Below are positions 9,257-18,824 of a DNA stretch of 29,697 nucleotides, in pieces. The notes beneath the pieces are model-generated. The model was not told the origin of the DNA. It ran no database searches and worked only from the letters and a program-made list of their open reading frames with translations. The stretch is from CALAED01 sp937891035 (lineage in GTDB: Bacteria > Actinomycetota > Actinomycetes > Streptosporangiales > Streptosporangiaceae). The stretch lies in NCBI GenBank assembly GCA_035642125.1, contig DASQSZ010000290.1:1-29697 (forward strand), given 5' to 3'. Numbering within the stretch: position 1 is the first letter of the stretch; each line of letters opens with the position of its first letter. The position numbers were made by a program, and so were the translations under genes.

Positions 9257-10093
9257 CTAACCGCTCCGTTGTCTCGGCAGCCGATAGGTGGCCGAGACCT
9301 GCCCCCGGAAAGCTCGATTCTCTGACCAGACGCGCACGACCCCGGTCAGCATGAGGTCGGACATGGCCTCGCATGAGGTCTCCACAAGAAGGTGCTCCGA
9401 ACGGTCATCGAAGGACCCCATGTGGGCGCTGAGTTCGAGCGTCTGCGCGCTGAGGGCCCTCAGTCCGCGTTGTGGAGACGCCGACATCATCGTCAGCGGA
9501 GGGTACAGATCGCCGACGACCAGCACCTCACATGCCATCGTCACCAAGTCCCTGGCCGCGGATCCCGGCGGGAATCGCACCCAGGCCAGGCGGCGGGGCA
9601 CGGTTTCCGGCCGGTTGGCGAAGTCGGCATCCCAGACGAGCGGCCGCTGCTCGAGGACACCAGAAAAGGTCATGACCCCCGGACCCAGGCGTTCGTCACC
9701 CGTGAGCAATTCGGTCCAGTTCGGCACCTCGGGCGAGGCCGTCGCAAAAGACTGGTGCCCGCTTGCGGACGACAGCCAGGTCGTACCCTGGCAGACCGTT
9801 CGGCCCCCTTGCGCGGCGACGGTGTTGACGCAGCACAACGCACTGGATCGGCGCGCGATATCGCAGGATATCTCGACGCCTCCGACCTCGACCGGGTACA
9901 GGAACTCCGTCGTCGTGCTGACGACCGTAGGCATCCCGGCCGTCAGACTGGCCGCGCGAACCATCGAACCGCTGAGGATCGCGCCCACCGGGCGGCCACG
10001 GTTGTCCCAGCGGAGGCCTACTTCCGCGCTGTATCGTCCATCTTCGCCCTTGACCGCGGTGTCCCCCGACAGTGCTTCGACAGCCTGTGCCAT
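9257..10093 (-). CDS. Double-hotdog thioesterase-like protein (TesB/4HBT_3 type)
   Basis: A 278-residue protein with the pattern of two tandem hotdog domains, as in the TesB/acyl-CoA thioesterase-like superfamily. Each half has a helix-like start followed by strands (GGAILSG-like region near the N-terminus, and the second half with TLELSAHMGS and LLVETSCEAMSDLMLTG). Such proteins hydrolyse acyl-CoA or acyl-ACP thioesters, or act as dehydratases. The catalytic residues are not obvious to me. ATG 10093 has GGGAGG 5 nt upstream. It follows the PKS by 61 nt. Since the PKS has no thioesterase domain, this is the best candidate for releasing or editing its chain (inference). Confidence 0.72.
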   Translation of the reverse strand: MAQAVEALSGDTAVKGEDGRYSAEVGLRWDNRGRPVGAILSGSMVRAASLTAGMPTVVSTTTEFLYPVEVGGVEISCDIARRSSALCCVNTVAAQGGRTVCQGTTWLSSASGHQSFATASPEVPNWTELLTGDERLGPGVMTFSGVLEQRPLVWDADFANRPETVPRRLAWVRFPPGSAARDLVTMACEVLVVGDLYPPLTMMSASPQRGLRALSAQTLELSAHMGSFDDRSEHLLVETSCEAMSDLMLTGVVRVWSENRAFRGQVSATYRLPRQRSG

Positions 10094-10154
10094 GTAAACC
10101 TCCCTGGTCCGTCTTCGGGCGAAGTCGGCCGATGCGTCGAGACGACCGACGATC

Positions 10155-13100
10155 TCACGGTTTCGCGGCCGCGTCGCGTGCCTGCTGTTCGGTCAGGGTG
10201 TCCAGGTGTTTGATCATCTCCGCCTCGACCAGCTCGGCCAGGCCGGCGACGGTGAAGGATCCGAACGCCTCCTTGGCGTCGACCGTGATCCCGAACGTTC
10301 TGTTGATCTGCACCAGGAGCTGGTTGCCGATCACCGAGTCGCCACCCAGCTCGAAGAACGCATCGTGTACGCCAACGGCGTCAAGCCCTATCGCGCTCTG
10401 CCACAGGTTCGCGATCCGGCGCTCCAGGTCGTTGCGCGGTTCGACGTACGGCCGCGGCAGGTCCGGCCTGGGCACCGCCGCCGGTCCGGCGCCCGCGGAC
10501 GGCAGCAGCTCACTGTCCTCGCCGACGAGCTCGGCGAACAACGAAAGCCCCGGCCCCCCCGGGTGGTACTGCACCAGGTGGCGAAAGTCGTAACCGAGGG
10601 CCATCGCGTGCGCGTGGTCGGCGGCCAGCAGGCGCTCTGTGATCGCGGAGCCTAGATTTGGGTTGATCGTGCCGACCGCCGTACGCAGGGTGCGCTCACC
10701 GTGGCTCAGTCGCGCCGCCATGCCGACCTCGGCCCACGGGCCCCAGTCGACCGTGATCGTGCGCTTGCCCAAGCCGCGACGATACTGGACGAACGCGTCC
10801 ATGGCCGCGTTGGCCGCGCAGTAGTTCGCCTGGCCAGGCGAGCCGAGTAGGGCCGCGGCGCTGGAGAAGCACACGAACCAGTCCAGGTCGTCGCCCGCGC
10901 AGCATTCGTGCACCAGCCACGCGCCGAGTGCCTTCGGCGCGAACACCGACCGTACATCCTCGGCCGGCATGGACAGCATCGCGCCGTCCCGCAGGTCGCC
11001 CGCGGCATGGACCACCCCGCGCAGGCCGCCGAACCGTTGCCGCGCCGTGGCCAGCGCCGTGGCGATCTGTTCGCGGACGGTGACATCGGCTTGGAGCACC
11101 AGCACGTCACCTGACGCGCGCAGCGCCGCCACCGCCTGCTCGGCCGCCGCCGAGGGCGCGGAACGGCCGATCAGCGCGATGGCGGTCGCTCCGCGGTCGA
11201 TCAGCCAGCGGGCCATCACAAGCCCGAGGTCGCCCAGGCCGCCGGTGATCACATAGCCGCCCGCCGACCGTACCGGCGCCTCGCCCGTACGCGCCACCCG
11301 CATCGGCACGATCCGCCGCACGAACCGCCCGTGCCCACGCAACGCCACCTCGGCCTCATCGCCCGCCGGCGATCGCAGCTCCGCGAGCAGTCCCGCCGGA
11401 TCGTCGTCGGCCGGTGACAGGTCGACGCACTTCCAGCGCAGTCCCGGGTTCTCAAACGACAGGGCCCGGGCCAGCCCCCACAATCCGGCCGAGCCGGGCG
11501 CGCGGACCTCGTCGGGCTCGTGTACGGCCTGCGCCCCCGCGGTGACCACCGCCAGCTCCCTGATCGTGGTCGCTGCCGCGGTGGACAGCGCCTGCACCAG
11601 GGCAAGGGCCGCCTCGACGGGCTCGGAACCGATCGGATCCGCGCCGATACCGCGCAGCTCGACCACCGTGTACCGGGTGGCCGGCGTGGCCGGCAGGTCG
11701 GCGAGCAGCCGCCGGTAGTCCTCCGGGCGCTCGGGGTCGAAGGTGACCTCCCCGGGGGCGGACCAGGCGTAGTCACCACCGTGCCGCGCCACGACGCACG
11801 TTTCGCCGGCGGTCGCGAGCAGCCCGGCGAGGCGGTCGGCCAGGCCGGTCTCGTCGGCCATCAGCAGCCATCCGCGCTCTGCGGAGGGCGCCGCGGTGTC
11901 GGGCGGGCCGCCGGACGGACCGGCAGGCAGGCCGTCGGGCGAACCTACGGCCCGCCACACGGGTTCGTACAGCCACACCGGCTCGGCTCGTTCCGCGGGC
12001 GCCGGGGTCGCCCGGCGCAGCCGGATTCCACGTAGGTCCGCCAACACGACGCCGGTCTCGTCCAGAAGCTGCGCGTCGGCCTGGATCGACCCCGGCCGTT
12101 CGGTCAGCCTGCCGACCCGCACCTGCCGGGGCCCGCCGGCGGCGTCTGTCGTCAAGCGAATCTCGCCCACTCCGGTGAAGAGCCAGGCGGGGATCGGCTC
12201 ATCCAGTCGGGGCAGCGCCGCGGCCGTGAGCTGGACGCAGGCGTCCATCACCGCCGCGGTGAGCGCCGACTCGCTCCCGGGAGCGGGGGTCACTCGGGCC
12301 GTCGCGGCCCCGTCCGCCCTACGGATGTCACGCAGCCGCCGGAACGCCGGCCCGTAGTCCAGCCCGTGGCCAGCCATCGCCTGGTAGAACTCGGCCGTTG
12401 ACAGCTCGGCCAGCCGGTCCGGGACGGGCATGGCGGCCGGCGGCGGGTCGGTGGCGGCCGACACGCGCGCGGTGGCGTGTTCGGTCCAGTCACCGGAGGC
12501 ATCCGCCGGCCGCGAATGCACCACCACACGCCCATCGCCGGACCAAGAGATCTGTACGAGGCGCCGTCCCGGCCGCAGCGTCAGCGCCCGATGGATGTCC
12601 AGGTTCTGGACCGTGATCGAGCCGCCAAGGCCATGCTCCCGGGCGGCGGCGACCGCCAGCTCCAGGTAGGCGGTCCCGGGCAGCACCGGCGCCCCGGCCA
12701 CCCGATGGTCGGCGAGGTGAGGCGCCACGTCCAGGCCGAGCTCGCGTTCCCACACCACGGTGTTCCCGGCGGCCAGGTCGATACGGGCGCCCAACAGGCC
12801 AGTCCCCGGCGCCGTACGACCCGGAGCCGGACGCTCGATCCAGCACCGGCGGTGGTCCCATGGACGGGCGGGAACCGACACGACCTCCGGCGGCTCTGGC
12901 CACAGCCGCGCCCACCGGACGTCGCAGCCCAACTCATACAGCGCGCCCAGCGTACGCAGCAGCCCTTCCACGTCGTCGGCGCCCCGCTTCAACGGGGCCA
13001 ACGCGGTCGTGCGCGCATTCTCGCGAATGGCGCTCAGCAGCGTCGGCTGCGGGCCCAGCTCCACGAACGCGTCGATGCCGTCCTCGGCCATGGCCACCAC

Positions 13101-15662
13101 CGCGTCCGCGAACCGCACCGGCTCCCGCGCGTTGCGTTCCCAGTACGCGGCGTCCGGCACCAGGCCGTCGGCAGGGCCGCCGGTCACCGTGGAGTACCAG
13201 GGCACGTCCCCGTCGCGGGGGCTGATGACGGCCGCCTCGACGGCGGAGCGGACGTCGGCCCGCAGCAGCGGGCAGTGGAACGGGTAGCCTCCGGGCAGCC
13301 AGCTACCTGGCCGGCCGGACCGTTCGAGGTCGGCCCGCAGCTTGTCCAGGGCATCGGCGTCGCCGGACAGCACCGTGCGGTGCGGCCCGTTCACCGCCGC
13401 GACGTACGCCCCGCCGGCGACCGCGATCTCCTCGGCCTCCGCCCGGCTCAGCGGCGTGGCCAGCATGCGCCCGGCACCTTCGCAGCCGGCCATCGCCCGG
13501 CCACGCAGGACCGCGATGCGCATGCCGTCGGCCAGGCTGAACCGGCCTGCTACCTGCGCCGCCGCGATCTCGCCCACGCTGTGCCCCACGGTCGCGGCAG
13601 GCTCGATCCCGTACGCGCGCAACAGCGCCGCCAGCGCGCTCTGCACGGCGAAGATGCCCGGCTGGGCGTTTTCGGTCTTGGCCAGCGGCGCCGCGTCGTC
13701 GGTGAGCAGCGCGGTGACCGGGCCGCCCGGCGCGGCGGCCGCCTCGTCGCACCGGCGCAGCACCGAGCCGAACAGCGGATCGGGGATCAGCCCGGCGGCC
13801 ATCCGCGGGTATTGGGCGCCCTGTCCGGAGAAGACGAAGGCGACCCGCGGCGAGCGCACCGCCCTGCGGGACTGCCGCGCGCCGCCGTCGGCCAGCCACC
13901 GGCGCAGCCGACCCGCCATGTCCTCAGGGCGCCGCCCGACGACCGCGAGCCGATACGGGTGGTGGGCCCGGCGCACCGCCGCCGTGTACGCCGCGCCGGC
14001 CAGGTCGCCGGCCGCCCCGGACTCCAGTCTGTCCGCCCACCGGCCCGCGAGCTCGGCGAGCGCCGCCGGGCTGCGCGCCGACAGCGGAAGCACCACGAGG
14101 CCCGGCCCGGCCGGCTCCGCTTGTTTCGCGGGGAGGCCTTCGAGCACGACGTGCGCGTTGGTGCCGCCGAAGCCGAAACTGCTCACGCCCGCGTAGCGCG
14201 GCCCGTCGCCCGGCCACGGGCCGAGCCGGTCGGCCAGGCGAAGCCGGGTACCGGCCAGTGGCAGCTCCGGGTTGGGTTCGGTCAGGTGGACGGTCGGCGG
14301 CACCTCTCCGTGGTGCGCCGCCAACGCCGCCTTGAGCAGCCCGGCGAGCCCGGCCGCCGACTCCAGGTGCCCGATGTTGCTCTTCACCGAGCCGATCAGG
14401 CAGGGCGCCGCCGCCGCCACCCCGACGACCGCGCCCAGCGCGGTCACCTCCAGCGGATCGCCGAGCGGGGTGCCGGTGCCGTGGCACTCCACGTAGCCGA
14501 CGGCGGCCGGGTCGACCCCGGCGTCGGCGTACGCGCCGCGCAGCACCTCCTGTTGCGCCGCCGGGTTCGGCGCGGTCAGGCCGTTCGTCCTGCCGTCGGA
14601 GTTCACCGCGCTGCCGCGGATCAGCGCGTACACGCGCTCACCACGCTCCCGCGCGCCGGACAGCGAGGTGATCGCCAGCACCACGCAGCCCTCGCCGCGG
14701 ACGTACCCATCGGCCCGCGCGTCGAACGCCTTGCACCGCCCGGTGGGGGACAGCATGCCGGCCCGGCTCAGCGCGATGGACAGCTCGGGGTCGAGCAGCG
14801 CGTTGACGCCGGCGACCACCGCCCGGTCGCACTCGCCGCTCCGCACCGCCCGCACCGCCAGATGCGTGGCGACAAGCGAGGATGAGCACGCCGTGTCCAC
14901 CGCAACGCTCGGACCGCGCAGGTCGAACACGTAGGACAGCCGGTTGGCCGAGACGGACAGCGCGTTCCCGGTGGACATCGTGGCGTCGATCCCGGCCGGA
15001 TCGGCGGCTTGGCGCCGGCCGTACTCGTTCACCGAGATCCCGATGAAGACGCCGGTCGCCGTGCCCCTCAGCTCCCCGGGCGTCCAGCAGGCGTCCTCCA
15101 TAGCCTCCGCGCACACCTCGAGCAGCAAGCGCTGCTGCGGGTCCATGCGCTCCGCCTCCGCCATGCTGATGCCGAAGGCGCTCGGGTCGAACAGGTCAAG
15201 GTCATCCAGGTAGCCGCCCCACTTGCTGACCGTACGGCCCGGCGCACCTGGCTCGGCGGAAAAGTACCGCTCCGTATCCCACCGGGACGGTGGGACCTCG
15301 TGCACCGCGTCGGCGCCCGCGCGCAGCAGTCTCCAGAACGCCTCCGGGTCGCTCGCGCCCGGCACCCGACACGCGACACCGACGATGGCCAGCGGCTCGT
15401 GCCACACCGCCGAGACCACCGGCCGCGCCGGGGCCGACTCCGGCGCACCCGCCGCGAGGAACTGGGTGAACGCGCCCAGGCTAGGGTGCTCGAACAGGGC
15501 CGCGATCGGGACCGTACGGCCGATGAAGCCACCGGTGTCGGCGGCGAGCGCGGCCAGGTCCACCGAGGTGAGGCCGTAGGCGGCGAACGGCGCATCGTCG
15601 TGGATGTCCACCTCGTCGACTCCCGTGCGCGCCGCGATCCAGCCGGCGACAAAGTCCCGCAT
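10155..15662 (-). CDS. Single-module type I PKS: ACP-KS-AT-DH-KR-ACP
   Basis: An 1835-residue polyketide synthase, residues counted from ATG 15662. N-terminal ACP: GLTSVDL with phosphopantetheine Ser33. KS: Cys259 (DTACSSS), His394 (CHGTGT), His432 (NIGH), all intact. AT: GHSVGE with Ser695, and specificity motif YPFH at 793-796, whose FH pair favours malonyl over methylmalonyl. DH: HxxxGxxxxP from His986, with Asp1140. KR: TGGLGDLG at 1473-1480, Tyr1614 and Asn1618; the LRD loop fits a B-type, D-hydroxy-forming KR. C-terminal ACP: GGDS with Ser1776. No ER, methyltransferase or thioesterase. ATG 15662 is chosen over GTG 15677 because GGAGGAGG sits 5 nt upstream of it. The N-terminal ACP next to a FAAL gene indicates loading by an acyl-adenylate. 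One extension to an enoyl or hydroxyacyl chain is predicted, unless the module iterates. Confidence 0.96.
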   Translation of the reverse strand: MRDFVAGWIAARTGVDEVDIHDDAPFAAYGLTSVDLAALAADTGGFIGRTVPIAALFEHPSLGAFTQFLAAGAPESAPARPVVSAVWHEPLAIVGVACRVPGASDPEAFWRLLRAGADAVHEVPPSRWDTERYFSAEPGAPGRTVSKWGGYLDDLDLFDPSAFGISMAEAERMDPQQRLLLEVCAEAMEDACWTPGELRGTATGVFIGISVNEYGRRQAADPAGIDATMSTGNALSVSANRLSYVFDLRGPSVAVDTACSSSLVATHLAVRAVRSGECDRAVVAGVNALLDPELSIALSRAGMLSPTGRCKAFDARADGYVRGEGCVVLAITSLSGARERGERVYALIRGSAVNSDGRTNGLTAPNPAAQQEVLRGAYADAGVDPAAVGYVECHGTGTPLGDPLEVTALGAVVGVAAAAPCLIGSVKSNIGHLESAAGLAGLLKAALAAHHGEVPPTVHLTEPNPELPLAGTRLRLADRLGPWPGDGPRYAGVSSFGFGGTNAHVVLEGLPAKQAEPAGPGLVVLPLSARSPAALAELAGRWADRLESGAAGDLAGAAYTAAVRRAHHPYRLAVVGRRPEDMAGRLRRWLADGGARQSRRAVRSPRVAFVFSGQGAQYPRMAAGLIPDPLFGSVLRRCDEAAAAPGGPVTALLTDDAAPLAKTENAQPGIFAVQSALAALLRAYGIEPAATVGHSVGEIAAAQVAGRFSLADGMRIAVLRGRAMAGCEGAGRMLATPLSRAEAEEIAVAGGAYVAAVNGPHRTVLSGDADALDKLRADLERSGRPGSWLPGGYPFHCPLLRADVRSAVEAAVISPRDGDVPWYSTVTGGPADGLVPDAAYWERNAREPVRFADAVVAMAEDGIDAFVELGPQPTLLSAIRENARTTALAPLKRGADDVEGLLRTLGALYELGCDVRWARLWPEPPEVVSVPARPWDHRRCWIERPAPGRTAPGTGLLGARIDLAAGNTVVWERELGLDVAPHLADHRVAGAPVLPGTAYLELAVAAAREHGLGGSITVQNLDIHRALTLRPGRRLVQISWSGDGRVVVHSRPADASGDWTEHATARVSAATDPPPAAMPVPDRLAELSTAEFYQAMAGHGLDYGPAFRRLRDIRRADGAATARVTPAPGSESALTAAVMDACVQLTAAALPRLDEPIPAWLFTGVGEIRLTTDAAGGPRQVRVGRLTERPGSIQADAQLLDETGVVLADLRGIRLRRATPAPAERAEPVWLYEPVWRAVGSPDGLPAGPSGGPPDTAAPSAERGWLLMADETGLADRLAGLLATAGETCVVARHGGDYAWSAPGEVTFDPERPEDYRRLLADLPATPATRYTVVELRGIGADPIGSEPVEAALALVQALSTAAATTIRELAVVTAGAQAVHEPDEVRAPGSAGLWGLARALSFENPGLRWKCVDLSPADDDPAGLLAELRSPAGDEAEVALRGHGRFVRRIVPMRVARTGEAPVRSAGGYVITGGLGDLGLVMARWLIDRGATAIALIGRSAPSAAAEQAVAALRASGDVLVLQADVTVREQIATALATARQRFGGLRGVVHAAGDLRDGAMLSMPAEDVRSVFAPKALGAWLVHECCAGDDLDWFVCFSSAAALLGSPGQANYCAANAAMDAFVQYRRGLGKRTITVDWGPWAEVGMAARLSHGERTLRTAVGTINPNLGSAITERLLAADHAHAMALGYDFRHLVQYHPGGPGLSLFAELVGEDSELLPSAGAGPAAVPRPDLPRPYVEPRNDLERRIANLWQSAIGLDAVGVHDAFFELGGDSVIGNQLLVQINRTFGITVDAKEAFGSFTVAGLAELVEAEMIKHLDTLTEQQARDAAAKP

Positions 15663-15684
15663 GTCCTCCTCCAGCACCTGTCAA

Positions 15685-15729
15685 CGTCGCATCCGTCACG
15701 TGCGTCGCATCCGTCGCATCGGTCACTTC
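15685..15729. repeat. Five degenerate 9-bp tandem repeats between FAAL and PKS genes
   Basis: The spacer and FAAL stop consist of five 9-bp units: CGTCGCATC, CGTCACGTG, CGTCGCATC, CGTCGCATC, GGTCACTTC (plus strand). Three units are identical. The array ends about 22 nt before the PKS start. It looks like replication slippage in a junction that tolerates change. Confidence 0.65.
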
Positions 15730-17461
15730 ACATCCGCACCATGCCCGTGTCCCGCCATTCGGCGAGCGGCGCGAGCTCCGACCTGCGAAACATCTCCCGG
15801 CACGCCGCCCGCCGTATCTTGCCGCTCGACGTCCGCGGCAACGTGCGGGGCGGGACCAGGCAGATCGCGGCCAGGCCGATGCCCTGGGCGTCGGAGACGG
15901 CCTGCCGGATGCGGCGCAGCATCGCTGCCGTCTCCGCCTCGCCGGCGGCCGAGACCTCCTGGACCAACGCGACCTCCTCGGCCCCGGCGACCTGGATCCC
16001 GAACGCCGCACCGCCCCCGGCGCGGGTCCTGCCGTCGGCCTCCTGCGCCGCGATCTCGACGTCCTGCGGGTACACGTTGCGGCCACGAACGATCATCACG
16101 TCTTTGATCCGCCCGGTGACGTGCAGCTCGCCGCCGAGCAGAAACCCCAGGTCGCCCGTGCGCAGGAACGGCTCTTCGTGCCCGGGCAGGTACGCGCGGA
16201 AGGTCGCTTCGGACGGCTCGGGGCGGTTCCAGTAACCGGCGGCGACGCTCGGGCCGCGCACCCAGATCTCACCGACGCGCCCCTCGGGCAGCGCAGCGCC
16301 CTGCTCGGGATCGACGACGACCACCTCGTGCCCCTCCGGCGGCCGCCCGCACGACACCGATTCGACCGTACGGGCGCCCGCCGGCTCCCCCGGACGCGCG
16401 GCGCCCTCGGCCAGGGCCGCGGCGTCCAGCCGCACCGTACGCGGGCCGCCGAGCGGCACGGACCCGGTCACCAACAGCGACGCCTCCGCCAGGCCATAGC
16501 AGGGGTAGAGCGCCTCCGGACGGAGCCCGCGGTCGGCGAACCGCTCCGCGAACCGCCGCAACGGCGTGGCGTGCACGTGGTCTGAGCCGGTGAACGCCAC
16601 CCGCCACGACGACAGGTCCAGGCCGTCCTTCTCCTCGTCGGTGATCCGCTTGACGCACAGCTCGTACGCGAAGTTGGGCCCGCCGCTGACCGTCCCCCGG
16701 AACCGCGAGACCGCCCGCAGCCAGCGCACTGGGCGTTCGAGGAAGTGCAGCGGCGAGAGCAGGTAGGACGGGATGCCGAGGTACAGCGGCTGGAGGATGA
16801 ACCCGATCAGCCCCATATCGTGGTACATCGGCAGCCAGCTCACTCCCACCGTGCGATCGCCGGCGCCCATCGCCTGCTGGATCGCCCGCTGGTTGGCCAT
16901 CAGGTTGCCGTGCCTGAGCACGACGCCCTTGGGGTCGGCCGTCGAGCCCGATGTGTACTGGATCATCGCGACGGTGTCGGCGTCGATCCCGCCGTCCCGC
17001 CACGCGTCCGGGTCGCCGATCCGCTCCCGGTCGGTGACCAGCCAGGGCGGCTCGACCGCGGCCTTGATCTCCGGCGTCGCGGCACGGAACGCATGGTAGG
17101 CCGACGAGGTGAGCACCGCCTCGGCCCCGGCGTCGGCAGCGACGCGGCGCAGCCTGCGCACCCCCTCGTTCAGCACCGGCGGCGCCGGGGGGTAGGCCGG
17201 AACCGCGATCACGCCCGCGAGCAGGCAGCCGAAGAACGCCATGACGAACTCCAGCCCGGGCGGGTAGACGAGTATCGCCCGGCTGCCGGGGGAGAGCCGG
17301 TCGGCAAGCAGCGCGGCGATCCGGCGCGATTGTGTGGCGAGGTCGCCGTAGGTCAACTCGGCGACGGCGTCCTCGCCGTCGGCCAGGAAACCGTACGCGA
17401 CCGCACCCGGCTTTTCCGCCGCCCTCGTGAGCAGCACCTCGGTCATGGTCCTGGCGGACAT
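15728..17461 (-). CDS. Fatty-acyl-AMP ligase (FAAL), loads the PKS
   Basis: A 577-residue ANL-superfamily ligase of the FadD32/FAAL group. The ATP loop is YTSGSTADPKG at 169-179. WLPMYHDMGLIG near 209-220, TGSDHVHATPLRRF, YGLAEASLLVTG, RTGDLGF and GRIKDVMIVRGRNVYPQDVE are characteristic FAAL motifs. The C-terminal PRTSSGKIRR contains the likely catalytic Lys548. FAALs form acyl-adenylates and pass them to an ACP rather than to CoA. ATG 17461 is chosen because AAGGG, overlapping the previous gene's stop, sits 5 nt upstream; a longer frame upstream is Arg-rich and overlaps the LLM gene. It lies 8 nt after the LLM gene and 65 nt before the PKS, whose N-terminal ACP is the expected acceptor. Confidence 0.95.
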   Translation of the reverse strand: MSARTMTEVLLTRAAEKPGAVAYGFLADGEDAVAELTYGDLATQSRRIAALLADRLSPGSRAILVYPPGLEFVMAFFGCLLAGVIAVPAYPPAPPVLNEGVRRLRRVAADAGAEAVLTSSAYHAFRAATPEIKAAVEPPWLVTDRERIGDPDAWRDGGIDADTVAMIQYTSGSTADPKGVVLRHGNLMANQRAIQQAMGAGDRTVGVSWLPMYHDMGLIGFILQPLYLGIPSYLLSPLHFLERPVRWLRAVSRFRGTVSGGPNFAYELCVKRITDEEKDGLDLSSWRVAFTGSDHVHATPLRRFAERFADRGLRPEALYPCYGLAEASLLVTGSVPLGGPRTVRLDAAALAEGAARPGEPAGARTVESVSCGRPPEGHEVVVVDPEQGAALPEGRVGEIWVRGPSVAAGYWNRPEPSEATFRAYLPGHEEPFLRTGDLGFLLGGELHVTGRIKDVMIVRGRNVYPQDVEIAAQEADGRTRAGGGAAFGIQVAGAEEVALVQEVSAAGEAETAAMLRRIRQAVSDAQGIGLAAICLVPPRTLPRTSSGKIRRAACREMFRRSELAPLAEWRDTGMVRM

Positions 17462-17469
17462 CGTCACCC

Positions 17470-18762
17470 TTATGCCCGCCCCTTCGCCGCGCCGTCGTCG
17501 GTGCCGGCCACGTGCATGCGCCACAGCATCCCGGCGTCCACAGCGCGCTTCGCGCCGAGCTTCGTCTCGTCGACGCCCTGATGGGCGAACAGCACCGGGT
17601 ATGCCTCGACCGGCTCGGGCTCGACCGGCTCGACGTGATCCACCTTGGCCAGGGCGCGTTGGACGTACGGCGCGAGCTCGGCCGCCTTCTCTCGCCGCCG
17701 CTTTTCGTGCCGCTCCCGAAACTCCGGGATGACCTCACGACCCAGCAGTTCCAGCGACTCGCACACGTGCTCGTGCGGGTAGCCCGCGGCCTGCTGAAGC
17801 AGGATGACCTGGTCGACGCCGGCCTCCTCAAGCTCAGCCAGGTACGTGCGCGCCCGCTCCGGGGTGCCGACCGCGCTGACGCCCGCCATCGGCTCGGGCG
17901 TCGCTTTCGTGAACTCCTCCCACAGCTTCGTGCGGCCGGGGACGTGCGTGCCGAACCGGTAGTACCAGGCCAGCGCCCACTTGAAGAACTGCTGCCCGGT
18001 CAGCCCGCGCTCCCGTGCGGTCTCGTCGTCGGGGTGCACCATCGCGCCGGCGAGCATGGCGATGTTCGGGTTGACCGCCTGCCCGATCGGGGCGCATTCG
18101 GTGCGGAACGTGTCGTAGTACTCCCGTACCCAGTAGCGCGCCTCGCCGGCGTCCATGAACGCGAAGGTCAGCGCGCCGAGGCCGTTGCGGGCCGCGAACT
18201 TCACCGTCTCCCGGTTCGTGCACGCCACCCACAGTGGAGGATGCGGGCGCTGGATGGGCTTGGGCACGATATTGCGCGCCGGCATCGAGAAGTACGTGCC
18301 CTTGTGGCCGGGGTAGGGCTCGCTGGACATCATCTTCGCGCACTCGCGGACGGCCTCCGCCCACATGCTGCGCTTCTCGACATAGTTGACCCCGAATCCT
18401 TCAAGCTCGACCCGGGAGCTCGACTCGCCCGTGCCCCACTCCACCCGGCCGTCGCTCACCAGGTCCAGCATGGCGATCCGCTCGGCGATTCGTACGGGGT
18501 GGTTGAAGGCCGGCGGCATCAAGCACACCGCGTGCCCGATCCGCATCCGGGTGGTCCGCTGGCTCAGCGCGGAAAGGAACACCTCCGGCGCTGTGGAGTG
18601 CGAATACTCCTCCAGGAAATGGTGTTCCTGCGCCCAGGCGTAATCGATGCCCGCCCGCTCCCCGATTTCCGCCGACTCAAGAGCATTCTGTACGAGTCGG
18701 TGCTCATCATCCTCGGCCCACGGCCGGACGAGCTGCAGCTCGAAGAACATTCCTAGCTGAAT
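17470..18762 (-). CDS. LLM-class (luciferase-like) flavin-dependent oxidoreductase
   Basis: A bacterial luciferase-like TIM-barrel monooxygenase, about 430 aa. Typical segments are QLGMFFELQ at the first strand, WAQEHHF, RIGHAVCLMPP, HPVRIAERIAMLDLVSDGRVEWGTGES and PHPPLWVACTN. It would use reduced FMN from a separate reductase. In this family it often hydroxylates carrier-bound or acyl substrates. The start is uncertain. ATT at 18762 has GGAGG 5 nt upstream and keeps the first beta-strand. ATG 18750 lacks a spaced ribosome-binding site and truncates that strand. GTG 18837 would overlap the divergent gene and add an acidic repeated tail. First gene of the polyketide operon. The C-terminal 70 residues are an acidic/proline extension beyond the usual fold. 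Confidence 0.9.
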   Translation of the reverse strand: MQLGMFFELQLVRPWAEDDEHRLVQNALESAEIGERAGIDYAWAQEHHFLEEYSHSTAPEVFLSALSQRTTRMRIGHAVCLMPPAFNHPVRIAERIAMLDLVSDGRVEWGTGESSSRVELEGFGVNYVEKRSMWAEAVRECAKMMSSEPYPGHKGTYFSMPARNIVPKPIQRPHPPLWVACTNRETVKFAARNGLGALTFAFMDAGEARYWVREYYDTFRTECAPIGQAVNPNIAMLAGAMVHPDDETARERGLTGQQFFKWALAWYYRFGTHVPGRTKLWEEFTKATPEPMAGVSAVGTPERARTYLAELEEAGVDQVILLQQAAGYPHEHVCESLELLGREVIPEFRERHEKRRREKAAELAPYVQRALAKVDHVEPVEPEPVEAYPVLFAHQGVDETKLGAKRAVDAGMLWRMHVAGTDDGAAKGRA

Positions 18763-18770
18763 GACGACCT

Positions 18771-18794
18771 CCTCGTATTCGACCTCGTATTCGA
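18771..18794. repeat. 12-bp exact tandem duplication upstream of the LLM gene
   Basis: CCTCGTATTCGA occurs twice in direct tandem (18771-18782, 18783-18794), in the 62-bp gap between the divergent LLM and RNHCP genes. The Shine-Dalgarno of the LLM gene abuts it. It may be a small duplication or a double binding site. Confidence 0.6.
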
Positions 18795-18824
18795 CGGCGT
18801 CGGCCACGCGGGTATCCTCATGCC

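Noticed and set aside
12477..14885. Very long plus-strand open frame opposite the PKS
   Set aside because: It mirrors the PKS in a high-GC gene. The translation is Arg/His/Pro/Gln-rich with no domain, and the minus frame has all PKS motifs.
16269..17831. Long minus-strand frame overlapping the FAAL and LLM genes
   Set aside because: Translation is Arg/Gly/Ala-rich and low in complexity. The overlapping frames carry clear FAAL and LLM motifs.
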